64,000 nucleotides of DNA from Neckera pumila. Taxonomy: Eukaryota; Streptophyta; Bryopsida; Hypnales; Neckeraceae. The DNA lies in contig OZ018409.1 in the NCBI GenBank assembly GCA_963969595.1, positions 24,193,282 through 24,257,281 on the forward strand, given 5' to 3'. Positions 12,132 through 23,660 of the stretch are shown one piece after another. The notes below the pieces were generated by a model. The model had not been told where the DNA came from. It worked only from the letters and a program-made list of their open reading frames with translations, and ran no database searches. Position 1 is the first letter of the stretch. Each line of letters starts with the position of its first letter. The translations under genes were made by a program, and so were the position numbers.

Positions 12132-15100
12132 TTACTGGACTATTGCTTTGCCTTTTAGCTTTCCTTCAATTAAGTTGAGTAAAGCTGCTCGAATTTCTGC
12201 CGTTTTGTTTTCTTCGTTCCCCCGATCGGAGCTCCTAACCTACAATGTTCAGACGATGATCAGTATCGCTTCCATTACAAAAAATCATACACAAGCTGAC
12301 TTGGATATGGATGTATTCATTTCACTTACCTTGGCCTTCAGTGTCGCTTTGAGTTTATTATCAAAACCTCGGCTTTTACATCTACGAGGCTTTGATCACC
12401 TGAAGGTGTAAGATAAGGCACTTGGTTAGTGGATTTCTGCAATTGAGCGTGTTTCACGGGTGGAGAATCCACAAGGCTAAGTCCTTCACGTAGTGTAGAC
12501 AACAAATGAAAGAGCCACAAGTAGGATGTCGTAGTCATAGTGGGGTTACATCATTTTTAATTGAGAGTTGTAAACTGTGAAATCAATCTGCGATGCATTT
12601 TCTTTTTAAGCATTGAATCGTGCCATTCTATTTGCTAACGCTTCACATATTTTGACCTTCCATATTTTGCATTCTGAACAATGTGGACGTTCATGATTTG
12701 GGAAAAAAGGACTTGAAAATTTTAACTAATAATCTCCTTGAGCTCTTGAAAACTATATAGTCCAAACCTCGAACGATTACGTTAAACCCAAAACCTCAAG
12801 TTTTGATAATCAACCCAAAATGAAAGCTTGTAATCAACTCAAAGCTTTCTAATTAACTCAAACCTCAAACCCTTTGGGATCAGAGCTGTTCCAAACCTCT
12901 GACCCCTTTTCAATCAAAGTCATTTAAACCAACTACTTTCACTGATTCACAAAGAAGGAGTTATTGCGTTTTCTGGAGGAGTACCCGTCACCTGATGCAT
13001 ATATGACCGCCATGGAACCGACGTAGAACCACTCCAAGGCGGAAAGATCTTGAGCGGATACAGAAGGAGAAGTAGTAGAAGTAATAATCTCTGAAGAGAA
13101 TGTTCGCACACCGGCTCTGCTGGCGTCCATGGCATTGTACAGATCGATTGCATAGTTGCTGGGAACGACGAAGACTCAGTTCTGTGGAATCTGCGCCATC
13201 CAAGTATCCTTCTCCCCACACGAGCACCCTGTGAACATTGATTCCACTGTGAAAATCCAAAGCATGCTGAATATACAAAACTGCTAAGTAAGTCAAAACG
13301 TTCCCCACAGAAAATGGCTGGAGGGAGACTACTTATGAAACTGTCTTCTGCCGGTGTGCTCTGCAAGCGTGCCCCCGATCGAGTCGGGAGGAGTTGTGGT
13401 TGGCCATGGAAATCGGCGAGCCTGCACAACTCCAATGCATGGGATAGTATATGGGATAGTGTACGTACCCTACGCACCTGCGCAGAGTGCACCCGCAAGG
13501 TACAATTATCTGTCTTAGCTTCTGACATATATATATTGTTCACCGAAGACATCGAACGTACTGAATGGGTTGATAATGCTATGTGTGGAGATTCTGGAAC
13601 CGAAATGAATCACAATATCGATCCAATCCATTAGTAGGCAGGTGACACCTGCTGGGTATTCAGTTTTGTATTGAATTTGTGTTGCAAGATTCCTTTGTTC
13701 TTTTCAAGTTTTGTCTCCCATGATTTGGAACCATAATCTCGTCTCCAACATATATAGTCGTCCTCGAGTAGAGTTCTCTAACCTTGGAAAAGAATTGCTT
13801 CTGTTTTCAGAACGAACAAAAGTTCACACTTTGACATGACCTATTAATTGTTTCAAAACTAATCAGAAGAGACTAAATGATGGAAGCTTTTGAAAGTCGT
13901 GTTTTAATTAGGAAAGCAGTAATCTCCACTTGTGTGGAAAACTCATGCATGGGTTAGACTTCAATAGATCTCATGAATATCATTCGGGGTTTCATCCTAT
14001 AAATGCAGAAACGAGTTCCACATTGTGACCCTAGTGCTCACGAGTCTTTTTCTTCGTTTTCGAAGTTCCACGGTTAGAACTGCAATCCTGTCGATCACAG
14101 ATGTGCTTCAAATACCTACAGCGCTTTATTCCAATAGTTCAATCTAGCAAAAACAGATGAAATTAGCTCATATGACAAGTGAGCAACTCAAGTTTCCTTT
14201 TTCAGATATTTCGATGACCAGTGGGGAAAAAAACATACCCAAAACTGACACCGTCTAAACGGGAGGTTCTTTGCAATTAATCCTTTGTGATTGTTCGTGT
14301 TAAAATAAGCATTCATTTTCCCCCTTTTGAGATTTGCAACATTTCCCACACCTTCAATAGGTATAAGTGAGACAGAAGAAGATTTCTATGTATGCACAGT
14401 TTCCCTATGCATAACTCCCCTAATCTGTTTGGTTGATCAAGACTGTATATAGGATCCATCCAAAAACTAGAGGCCGGGTGTCAGACTTGGCTTGCAGAAA
14501 AACGCAGTTCAGAAGTGCATTCCAAATCTCTACAAGGTTCATTAATACGTCAAAGAAAGAGAAACCACGTTGTGCCTAATCCAGTATATAATCTGCAAAC
14601 ATCTAAATGGGCAATTTCATTAAAATGGTGATATTTTTTTAAATGGCGTGAAAACAGTTCAGACCGGCCATTCTAAACCTATATCTGTTCTGGATGGTTT
14701 AGACCATCTATACCTGTCCTAGATGGTTCAGACTAGCCGTTTTGAAATCTACACCTATCTAGTGAAAATGGCACACCGTCAAAGTGGCACTTGGAATACC
14801 GTCATTTTAATGAAATTGCCCATCTAAGCAGGAATCGCAAGGTCTGACACTCCAAATTGGGGACAAAACAGACCTCCAAAACGGACCATTGGAGGAGGGA
14901 AAACACGAGTGCAAACCCCTAGCGCTAGTCCGAAGAAAGGAGAATGGAAACAACAACAGTGGGAGGTTGAAATCAGTCCGAAAATTACAGATGTTAGAGT
15001 TTTTGAGAGTTTGGGGGACTAACTGCTGCTCAGGAGAGAAGCTCCAGAAGATGGAGTACGTCCACCGGATACGCCGTGTGACGTCCGCCAGTCTCTGGCG

Positions 15101-15163
15101 CATCAGACCTCGGTACTCTATTGCCGGGGCAAAAGGAGGCCCAGCACTACTCCCAGCCTCCAT
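12132..15163 (-). pseudogene. bHLH (TT8/AN1-type) pseudogene, copy 1
   Basis: Remnants of the gene that is intact at 45440-51070. Exon 1 (15024-15163, 46 codons plus 2 nt, IRWTYSIFWSFSPEQ) is preserved. Exon 2 (12985-13228) is 13 nt longer than in copy 2: 9 nt in frame plus a 4-nt insertion near 13145-13155 that shifts the frame after LRRSQQL. Exons 3-6 and most of exon 7 are gone; exon 7 survives only as about 12330-12387, abutting sequence that in copy 2 lies about 2.8 kb upstream on the gene. The last exon (12132-12239) is retained. The deletion joins two sites that in copy 2 both read GACCT, consistent with a microhomology-mediated event. No functional bHLH or ACT-like region can be made from this copy. 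Confidence 0.85.
14607..14823. mobile_element. 217-bp MITE in bHLH intron 1, copy 1 only
   Basis: Begins ATGGGCAATTTCATTAAAAT and ends ATTTTAATGAAATTGCCCAT, about 20-25 bp of inverted termini. Copy 2 has the empty site AACATCTAAGCAGG; the insertion left CTAA (possibly up to CATCTAA) on both sides. A diverged relative is at 55013-55170. Confidence 0.75.
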
Positions 15164-15402
15164 CTTCAATAATACAATGCAATTAAGTTTAAGGTACCAA
15201 TATTCCCCGCTGCATTTCAAATGGAAACTGATCTAGTGCAACTGCACCCAGCCAATATATGTGCAAATCCAACTCAACCTTGACTGCTTTGTATGAATCT
15301 CAGTCCCCCTGCACAGAGCCGCAGACAATCTATTTATAGCTGCTAACGGCTTCTAGAGTTTCTAGAGTTTACGCACAGGGGTTAAGCTGTCTGTATGTAG
15401 TT

Positions 15403-15631
15403 ACACCAAATAGTGCAATTAGGTTGCCCCACACTAATTTCTCATATCTTACACTTTTACTGATGTAAAAAAGATTTTCATCACTGTTGTTGCAAAAAAA
15501 TGTATATTTAAAAAGGCCTTGCAACCACTACAAAGCTGCCAAAAAATAAAATAACAACCTTCAAGTTGTAAACCATGTGAAATTCAAGCATGGTCAACAT
15601 ATAGTCTGGGGCAACCTAATTGCTCTATTCA
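15403..15631. mobile_element. 229-bp hAT-like MITE with 8-bp target duplication
   Basis: Flanked on both sides by ATGTAGTT (15395-15402 and 15632-15639), which occurs once in the empty site of copy 2 near 51298. The inverted termini include GCAATTAGGTTGCCCCA on the left and its complement on the right. Related elements with TIR ACACAAAATAGTGAAATTAG lie at 47456 and 52991, with a truncated one at 42572. An 8-bp duplication is typical of the hAT superfamily. Confidence 0.75.
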
Positions 15632-16107
15632 ATGTAGTTTTCATGAGCCTCTCTCTCTCACTATAGTGTGGGCTTTCACTGATGTGGGACCTTGAAAAAA
15701 TCTGCCCGCAGTCGGGAAGCAACCACAAAATGGTCTTTTGGGTGCTTAGGGGTTAAGACTTGTTCTAGCTTGTTAATATTCACCAGGCTAGAAATCGATC
15801 GATATACTCCGGCCTCACCTTGGGGAGTTCATTCGCAACATCGATCAGGATGTGCAGCTTCTGTTTGATGGAGCTTCTTTCTTTTGTTTCAGTCAACGAG
15901 ATAAACTTTCGCATAGAGTACTAGGTCATGTGTCCTAATTAAGCTAGCAAGCAGAAGTTCGTCCGAGAGGCCAGGCGCACTGCATTTGCAGTAGATAGCA
16001 AGGTGCAACAGAAAAGAGAGAAAATCACTCTCTACTATTAAAAGTCAGTGAATTGAGAATCGGAACCGACATTTTTTTTTTTTTTGATACAAGCAAAGAG
16101 AACCTTT

Positions 16108-17638
16108 CACTAGAAAAAACCCGTGTTTTCTGTGATCGTCGATTTTTGACACGTTGATGTCCAATGCGGTGTTTTTGGGTGACTGAGGAGATGTCATTTA
16201 TTTTGCATCAAAGTTGACATGCAAGAAACATCAAAAATCTCAAATAACATGGCCTGATGTCCTCGTGTTTTTAAGTGGACATCAAAGAAGACATGGGTCA
16301 ACGGGCCCTTAAAATTCCGCCATTTGGTTGCCATGTGAGCGCCATGTCAACAATGGAGGCCATGTGTGCATTTTTTTCATCCGGTCCGTTGGTGACATGG
16401 CAGATGACGTGGCAGGTGACGTATCCGCGGGAAAAGTGATGTGGCATCCACTGAAGATGATGTGTCAAGCCTAGTTAGGATAGTTTTACTTCGTCCAGAT
16501 GCTTTTTGAGACATTTTTTGGATGTCAAATTAGACGTCCATATGTTTTTTGAGATGTCAACTTAGACATCTAGACATTTTTTGCAATGTCAACTTAAACG
16601 TCCAAATGTCACCTTTGATGTTCATATGATGCAAAGCATTGTTTAATATGATGTTAATATAGATAGTGACACATGTCATACACAACACACATATGCATTT
16701 TATAATACCCAATATAGCATACTATACACTACACCCCATACATAGTACAATATACACTATATACAATACGCCATACACAATTTACAATACACTGTATATA
16801 ATATGCCATACATAATACACCATATTTGACAAATACATCACATGGCTTTGAAAACCATTTATTATGATGTAAATAGAGAAAACAAGACAAGCCCTTTATA
16901 CAAGTGGGATGCCAAGAGGTAAGACAAGCCATATGGGATATATAAAATGCATAAATTGTATTACAAATAGAAGTTGCATGGAGATGTCGTGGAGGACATG
17001 CAAGATGTAGTCATCTAGTATGCAAACATTAGCCATGGCAGCTGAGCGTCCGCTCCAACAGGCACAGAAGGGGATAGTCGCATGCAAGACAAAAAGCACG
17101 TTGTTTTTTGGGACATCTATGTAGTCATTGAAATGTCTAAGAAGACATCAAAAGAAAATAGTATAGAGAAGGGGCTCTAGTGGGCCCCTATGTTGACGTG
17201 GCATGCCATATCAGCAAAGACAATTGCCACGTCACTACATTTTCATGTCTTGTGCCACGTCAGATGCAGTTTTTATTTTCATTTTTTATGGACAGGTTGT
17301 TTGGCTGCCCTTCCCCATTTTTTTGGAACTCGGGTAGATCTTTTACCGTTGACTAAAGTAATTCTTGCTGACTTACCCGTAGTCAAAATTGTAGACTCTG
17401 TTGATGTGGCAAGCCTTGTTTTTCTTGACGCTTAGAAAAACAAATGTCTGTCACCACTTGTGTCTAAAAGAACAGAATCGTCCGTCAAAGCAACACACTG
17501 TTTTTGCCTAAATCTGCCCGTGCTCCCTACAACATTGATGAGAATCCAACACTTCAGGCCAATTGCCTATAGACAATCCCGTGTCTTGTTGAACATTGAC
17601 ATCCAAATCCAAACACCAGACACAAGTTTCTTATAGTG
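16108..17638. mobile_element. CACTA-like non-autonomous element (1.53 kb)
   Basis: Left end CACTAGAAAAAACCCGTGTT and right end ACACAAGTTTCTTATAGTG form CACTA-type inverted termini. Subterminal DNA is full of short repeats around GATGTCAACTTAGACATC and of ACGTGGCA words, as expected for transposase-binding regions. A low-complexity block of TACACTATA/CCATACA words lies at about 16680-16830. No transposase frame is seen. A clean 3-bp target duplication was not found. Confidence 0.6.
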
Positions 17639-17777
17639 GATCTTGGCCTGTAGAGTCAAGTCTGAAGCATCCCACCCATTCATTGGGGCTTAGTGGAGTA
17701 CGGTTTGAGGACAGCAAGGTTCCTCAAATGTTACTAATTGACTGGATAGTTGCATTCTAGGCTCCGATTTCTTCATC

Positions 17778-18060
17778 TCAAAGTCCAAACTGAGCAGAAG
17801 CCTCTGCCTTGGAGAGGAGACGGTCGCCAATCCAAATATCTCCCACTATGCGGAGCCCTGCCTTGTAAAGCTGCAAGGCACGGATTCTTGAGAAGCCCGG
17901 GCCAATTTGGCCAGAGAATTCTGACCACCAAAAGGACTCAGTTAGGAGTTCCTCAAGGATGGTTGAAGGCAGGGTTGTCTTGTCTGACATGTTCTTGAGG
18001 TTTGGTGTCGTATAGGACGTCTGAAGTCGGGTGTCGTATAAGACAAAGTGTCAAACAGGC
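17778..18060 (-). mobile_element. LINE ORF2 3'-end fragment
   Basis: The minus-strand frame 17778-17990 reads like the C-terminal tail of plant LINE reverse-transcriptase proteins (ALQLYKAGLRIVGDIWIG). The adjoining sequence to about 18060 recurs on the plus strand at 34690-34800 (shared ACATGTCAGACAAGACAACC), showing a dispersed family. It is truncated with no start. Confidence 0.5.
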
Positions 18061-18189
18061 GTCGCATCTTGTCGCATAAGGGTGAAATATTTTATCCCAT
18101 GGTAACTCAATTTAGGCTACATGGCAGGCTTTAAAAATTGACGTGGAAATCCAGAACCACGTCAACAAGGCGACTGCAAGTGGAGGCAC

Positions 18190-18510
18190 ATGTAGGTCAA
18201 GCTAGGGCGACTGTAGGTGGAGGCGCATGCGGGTGGATGAAACGGCGACCGCGGGTGAAGGGCAAGTACAAAGGTGGCATCCGCGGGTGGTGAAGGGGCG
18301 ACTGCGGGTGAAAAAGCGACCACGGATGGGTGAAAGGGTGACCATAGATGAAGGGGCTAGTGCATGTGGCGACCGCGGGTGAAGGGGCGAATGTTTGTAG
18401 GTGACCGTGAGTGAAGGGGTGAATGTTTGTAGGCGACCGCGGATGAAGGGGTGAATGCTTGTGGGTGACCGCGGGTGAAGGGGCAAGTGCATGTATGTGA
18501 CTGCACAAGT
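18190..18510. repeat. GC-rich minisatellite (GCGACCGCGGGTGAAGGG type)
   Basis: Imperfect tandem copies of a GGCGACCGCGGGTGAAGGG-like word, locally with a longer unit containing GTGAATGTTTGTAG. The proline/serine/histidine-rich open frames on the minus strand are products of the repeat, not genes. Related words occur in reverse complement in the 24.6-25.9 kb array. Confidence 0.7.
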
Positions 18511-18589
18511 ATAGGTGAAAGGACAATTGTAGGAGAAAAAATCCAATCTCTTTCAAATTCAATCTTCTTCAAATTCAATCACTTTTGAA

Positions 18590-21300
18590 AAGGCAAAAAT
18601 TGCAAAAATTAGGTTTAACTATTATTTGTTTATGATGAATCTTTGCAAATTGCAAATAATTTAAAGGAAGCATTTGCTTAAATCTTTATCCTTCAATTTT
18701 ATTTGAAATATCAAAGTGAAAAATAATAAATGATTACAAAGGTTCTTTGAGAATTGCAAAATATAAAAGTCCTTATCTAACTCATCACTTTTTATTTTCT
18801 ATTTTTAAAATCAACATGAAAAAAAATTTGTAATTAGGAGGAATTGAAGAATCTTGAAAAATTGCAAAAATTAAAGGTTAAAATTTTTACTTAATTCTCC
18901 TTCTTTTATGTTGAATTTTTAAATCAATGTGACAAATAATACTTGAATAGAATGAGTCAATGAAAATTGCAAAAAATAAATGGGGAAGTCTTTCATTTTA
19001 ATCTCCATCTATTATTTTGTTTTTTACAAAATTAAATTGAAAATACTTCATAATAAGAAGGAGCTTAGGAAAATTGCAAGAAATAAAATAGAAATTATTT
19101 TAATTTAAATATCTATCTTTTATCTTTATTTATTTTTTAATTTAACGCCACAAATAACACATGAGAAAGATGTTATTTTGTGAATTGCAAACATAATTGG
19201 GTATATTCTTTTTAATCTCCCCTATATAAATTTTTAAAAAAATCAACGTGACAAATAATACATAAATAGGATCATTTATTGAATATTGTAAAAAAATAAA
19301 TGGAGGAGTTTCCAAGTTCTTATTGAAATCTCTATCTTTTATTTTATTTTTAAAATCAACATGACAAATTATTCAAAATTAAAAAGACTCTTTTGAAATT
19401 ACAAAAAATAAATAGAGACTTTCTTAATTAACTTGCTACCATTTGTTTTTGTTTTGAAATCAATGTAACTAATAATCAAAGTGACAAAAAATTTGTTATT
19501 AAGAAGAACTTTGAGAATTGTTGAAAATGAAAAGAATTTTTTACTTAAAGCTCCATTTTTGTTTCTTTTTAAAAAATCAATATGATAAATTATTCAAAAT
19601 TGAAAGGACTCTTTAAGAATTGCAAAAACTACAAAAATAAGTTTTTAAGTAACTCAACACCCTTTATTTCTACTTTTAAATCAACATGACAACTAATACA
19701 TGAGTTTAATGATTTTTTAAAGATTCCAAAAAATAAATAGAAGAGATCTTACTCAGAATTTCTACCCATTATTTTTTAATTATAAATCAAAATGACAAAT
19801 CATCATCATTAGCAGTCTTAGAGAATTGGAGAAATAAATAAAAATGTTTTTACTTCAATCTCACCCTTTATTTTACATTTTAATTATCAACATGACAAAT
19901 CATTGATGATTATGAGGGATTGAGGGCTCTTAGAAAATAGTTCAAAATTAAAAAGATATCTTTTTTTTCATATAACCGTAATTTATTTCTTAAATCAATG
20001 CAAGATTTTACTTGTGATTAGGAAGATTCTTTGAGATGTGCAAATACTAAATGAATAAGGTCTTATTTAATTTTCCACCATTAAATTTTTATTTTTAGAT
20101 CAATTTGAAAAATGATTCATGAGTAGGATGATTCTTTGAGAAGTGCAAGATTTCAAGGATAAGTTCTTATTTAAATCTCCACCGTAAAGTTAAAATTTTT
20201 AAAATCAACATGATAATTAAATGATTTGTAATTAGAAATTAGGAATACTCTTTGACAACAACAAAAAAATAGAAAGAAAGTTTGAATTTAAATCTCCACC
20301 TTTACTTTTTATTTACATAATCAAAATGACAAACACTTTATGATTATAAAGACTCTAAAAGAATTGTAAAAAATAAACAAGGAAGTTGTTACTTCAGTAG
20401 TTAAATCTCTACAATTTAGTTTTCACTTTTAAATCCAACATGACAAATATTCATTACAAAGACTCTATAAAAATTGCAAAAATCAAAAAAGAAAATTCTT
20501 ACTTCAATTTCTACCTTTTAGTTTTATTTTGGATCAATGTGACAAATAATTCAACCGTGTAAGGATTCTTTGAGAATTGCAAAATAATAAAAAAGAAGTT
20601 TTTACTTAAATCTCCACCCTTTAATTTTCACTCAAAATTCAATATGAAAAATAATTTATAATTAGAAAGAATCTAAGAAAATTGCAAAAACTAAATAGTG
20701 AAGTTTTACTTCAATCTCCACTTTTTATTTTTATTTTTATATCAATGTGACAAATAATTCAAACGTATAAGGACTCTTTGAGAATTGCAAAAGAAACAAA
20801 AAGGAAGTTCTTACTTAAAATCTCTACCCTTTAATTTTAACTTAAAATTCAAGATGAAAAATAACTCATGATTAGAAAGAGTCTAAGAGAATCGCAAAAA
20901 ATAAATAGTGAAGTTTTTACTACAATCTCTATCTTTTATTTTTATTTTTAGATCCATGTGACAAATAATTCAAATGTATAAGGGCTCTTTTAGAATTTAT
21001 AGAAATTAAATCTCTACTTTTGAATTCTTATTTTTGAAATGAAAGTGAAAAGTACTGTATGAGTAGTATAATTCTCTGAAAATTACAAAAAATAAATTGA
21101 TACTAACCTACTTCACTATTAACCTACTTCAACATGATACTGACCTACTAACCTAAATTGATAAAGTGATAACCTAAACTGATAAATTGATACTAACCTA
21201 CTAACCTACTTCACCCTTATTTTTTTATTTTAAAATCATTGTGGATACATGAATCCTTAAGGATCACAAAAAAACCGGGAAAAATTCTTATTTAAATCTT
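18590..21300 (+). repeat. AT-rich satellite, about 110-130 bp monomers
   Basis: Diverged repeats of a monomer with recurring pieces such as CAACATGACAAATAATTCA, CTCTTTGAGAATTGCAAAA and CTTACTTAAATCTCCA. Period is judged by eye. The same monomers appear at 23990-24260 and, in the opposite orientation, at 26590-26846, 27737-27941 and 28884-29640. No gene is present in the block. Confidence 0.75.
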
Positions 21301-21327
21301 CACCTTTTATTTTTTACTTTTAAAATC

Positions 21328-21717
21328 AATCAATACCTTAAATGAGGCTGTTTGTTTGTTTTGTTTTGTTTTGTTTTGTTTTGTTTTGTTTGTAACGTGG
21401 ACAACTTCTTGACCGTGCGTCCCCCGGCCGCGTGCTTGGTACCGTCGGAAAGCTCTCGCCGAGGAGGGGTGCACCGGCTTGGTTTCGTGGCGTTTGGAGC
21501 GGTGGTGCAAAAGTTATTGAATTTCAAAGTATTTATTGATTAAAAAATTAGAAAATTACTTTTACTTTGATTTTGGTGGCATTCTTGGTACTGGGAGTGG
21601 AACCGGGAGTAGAACTGGGAGTAGAATTGGAAGTAGAACCAGGAGTGGAACCGGGAGTAGATGAAAATTGGGCCAACGGCACAGGGTCACACTAGTCAAT
21701 ACCTTAAATGAGGCTGT
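21328..21717 (-). mobile_element. SINE-like retroposon with 21-bp target duplication
   Basis: On the minus strand the element starts at the TAGTGTGACCCTGTGCCG side (about 21695), has a pyrimidine-rich internal repeat region containing CCCGGTTCCACTCC (resembling a pol III B box), and ends in an (AAAAC)n/(AAAC)n tail at about 21349. The direct repeat TCAATACCTTAAATGAGGCT lies on both sides (21328 and 21695). A tail plus a long target duplication marks LINE-driven retroposition. A sister copy is at 23219-23967. The B-box reading is tentative. Confidence 0.6.
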
Positions 21718-21759
21718 TTGTTTGTTTGTTTGTTTGTTTGTTTCTCTAGACTTCAAATC

Positions 21760-23215
21760 CTAGGCTAAGACTTAGTCTAAAGATAAAATTAAAAGAAGTC
21801 TTTAGGGATTCCATGCTTCATTTTTTTAAAAAGAATTGAAATTGACATTGTGACCAAATTGCACTTTAGATATGCAAATATCTATTAGCTTTGTGATTTG
21901 AAAGGGATTTAAAACAAGTTGCAAGAAATGAAAAATGTACTTCATGCATAAAGTACATTTGATTTGGACTAGCTAACTACCACCTTGGCCACATCACATG
22001 TTTAACTACCTCTTTAGATTTGGCCGGCTTTGGAATTATAGCCCTAGTGCTTGGAGCACCTTTAGTTAATTTATTGGCTCATTTTAATTAGCATTGGCTT
22101 AGCAGAAGGGCTGCTATTTAATGAAATTTGGTGGAACGGCTAGAGATTGCACCAAGCTGCATGCCGGCTCTGACAAATCACAACCTTGCTCTGATGATTG
22201 AACAGGACAAGTTGAAATGAAGCCGTAGAGCCTTGGTCCCTATCTTCTCTCCAGTTCCCTATCTTCTCTCCAGTTCGACTGTGCTTTCCGCAGGCTGTAG
22301 AGCTTCGACCTTACTTTCCACAGGCTGTAGAGCTTCAACCTTGCCTTCCGCAGGCTGTAGAGCTTTGACCTTGCTTTCCGCAGGCTGTAGAGCTTTGAGC
22401 ATTTCCAGTAGCCAACCTGCATATAGTAGTAGCAAAGTGATTTTGAGTTTGCTGGTGGTAACTCTCAAATTGCAATGGATCCCTCACGAAGCAAGGCGCA
22501 ATGCTCAACTAGTTTTCAGGTTCAGCTATAGTTTTAGCCTTGGGTTTGGGTTGCATGAGTATTTTTGAGTGTATTCTAGTAACATCTATAACATGTGCTA
22601 TGGGCTGAAGACACCTGGTGTACCTCACTAACCTCACATTGACTTGTTTGGTTGTTGGGATGGGCACAGGTGAGGTCCATGGCTTCTTGAAAACTTTCAA
22701 AAACTTTTGCATGATGTGAAGTTGCTCCTTACCTTAAACTTATGTTTACTTTTAGGAGTAAAGAAATGATGTTTATTTGATTTGTCAAAAGCTTGGTCTA
22801 TATCAAGCTTGATATCTCTGGCATAGAACTCTCTGGACTCCATTTACTCTAGTGATTGTGATATTATCAATACTGTTGCAACTTAGCCATGTAATGTATG
22901 GCAAGATTTGGTACTGGACTTACGATTGAATAACATGGTGATGGACATGCGCAAATAGTTGTGAACTTAGACGTGTGATGTGATCTATCTATTTGCTTGT
23001 CAATTAAGAGACTTGTAAATTGTAGGGGAGTTAACATGCTTCAAAGGCACCTTACTGCCCCTAATGCAAAGCTGATCTTGTTTATCTTAGAAGCTTTACC
23101 ACTATACTCAAGTTTTACCACTGATTGCATTAAGTTTCCAAATTTAGAAAGAAGTATAGAAAAATCAAACAGGAATCATGGTGGTGCCTTGAAGATTCAA
23201 GGATGTCCCAGAAAA
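21760..23215. other. Intergenic, no gene recognised
   Basis: Apart from the 30-bp repeat no structure was identified. Open frames are short and their residues are determined by the repeats. Confidence 0.45.
22281..22400. repeat. 30-bp tandem repeat, four copies
   Basis: CAGGCTGTAGAGCTT recurs at 22291, 22321, 22351 and 22381, each followed by TTGACCTTGCTTTCCG or close variants. Just upstream a shorter CCCTATCTTCTCTCCAGTT unit is present twice. Confidence 0.85.
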
Positions 23216-23218
23216 GTA

Positions 23219-23660
23219 TTGTTTGTTTGTTTGTTTGTTTGTTTGTTTGTTTGTTTGTTTGTTTGTTTGTTTGTTTGTTTGTTTGTTTGTTTGTTTGTTT
23301 GTTTGTTTGTTTGTTTGTTTGTTTGTTTGTTTGTTTGTTTGTTTGTTTGTTTGTTTGTTTGTTTGTTTGTTTGTTTGTTTGTTTGTTTGTTTGTTTGTTT
23401 GTTTGTTTGTTTGTTTGTTTGTTTGTTTGTTTGTTTGTTTGTTTGTTTGTTTGTTTGTTTGTTTGTTTGTTTGTTTGTTTGTTTGTTTGTTTGTTTGTTT
23501 GTTTGTTTGTTTGTTTGTTTGTTTGTTTGTTTGTTTGTTTGTTTTGTTTTGTTTTGTTTTGTTTTGTTTTGTTTGTTTGTTTGTTTGTTTGTTTGTTTTG
23601 TTTTGTTTTGTTTTGTTTTGTTTTGTTTTGTTTTGTTTAGTTTAGTTTTGTTTTGTTTGT
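23219..23660. repeat. Very long (TTTG)n / (TTTTG)n microsatellite
   Basis: About 80 uninterrupted TTTG units (23219-23540) are followed by TTTTG units, a second TTTG run and more TTTTG units up to about 23660. It directly adjoins the tail end of the SINE-like element at 23650-23967. The apparent 140-221 codon Leu-Phe-Val-Cys frames are translations of the repeat. Confidence 0.95.

Larger units (their letters stand above)
6190..16075. repeat. Segmental duplication, copy 1 (HAD-GST-broken bHLH)
   Basis: This block matches 36815-52110 in direct orientation over gene and non-gene sequence, so it is a genomic duplication and not just shared transposons. Offset grows from about 30.6 kb at the left to about 36 kb at the right because of indels: a copy-2 insertion of TTAA elements (38.26-40.88 kb), a copy-1 deletion inside the bHLH gene, and copy-1-specific MITEs at 14607 and 15403. 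Near the right end the segment 15757-16035 is inverted relative to copy 2, after which direct similarity resumes at GGAACCGACATTTTT. Confidence 0.85.

Noticed and set aside
14889..15236. 115-codon plus-strand frame (also 50667-51080)
   Set aside because: Antisense to bHLH exon 1 and its intron start; the minus-strand reading matches the MYB-interacting region.
18197..18578. Pro/His/Ser-rich secreted-looking frames
   Set aside because: Generated by the GC-rich minisatellite in three overlapping frames.
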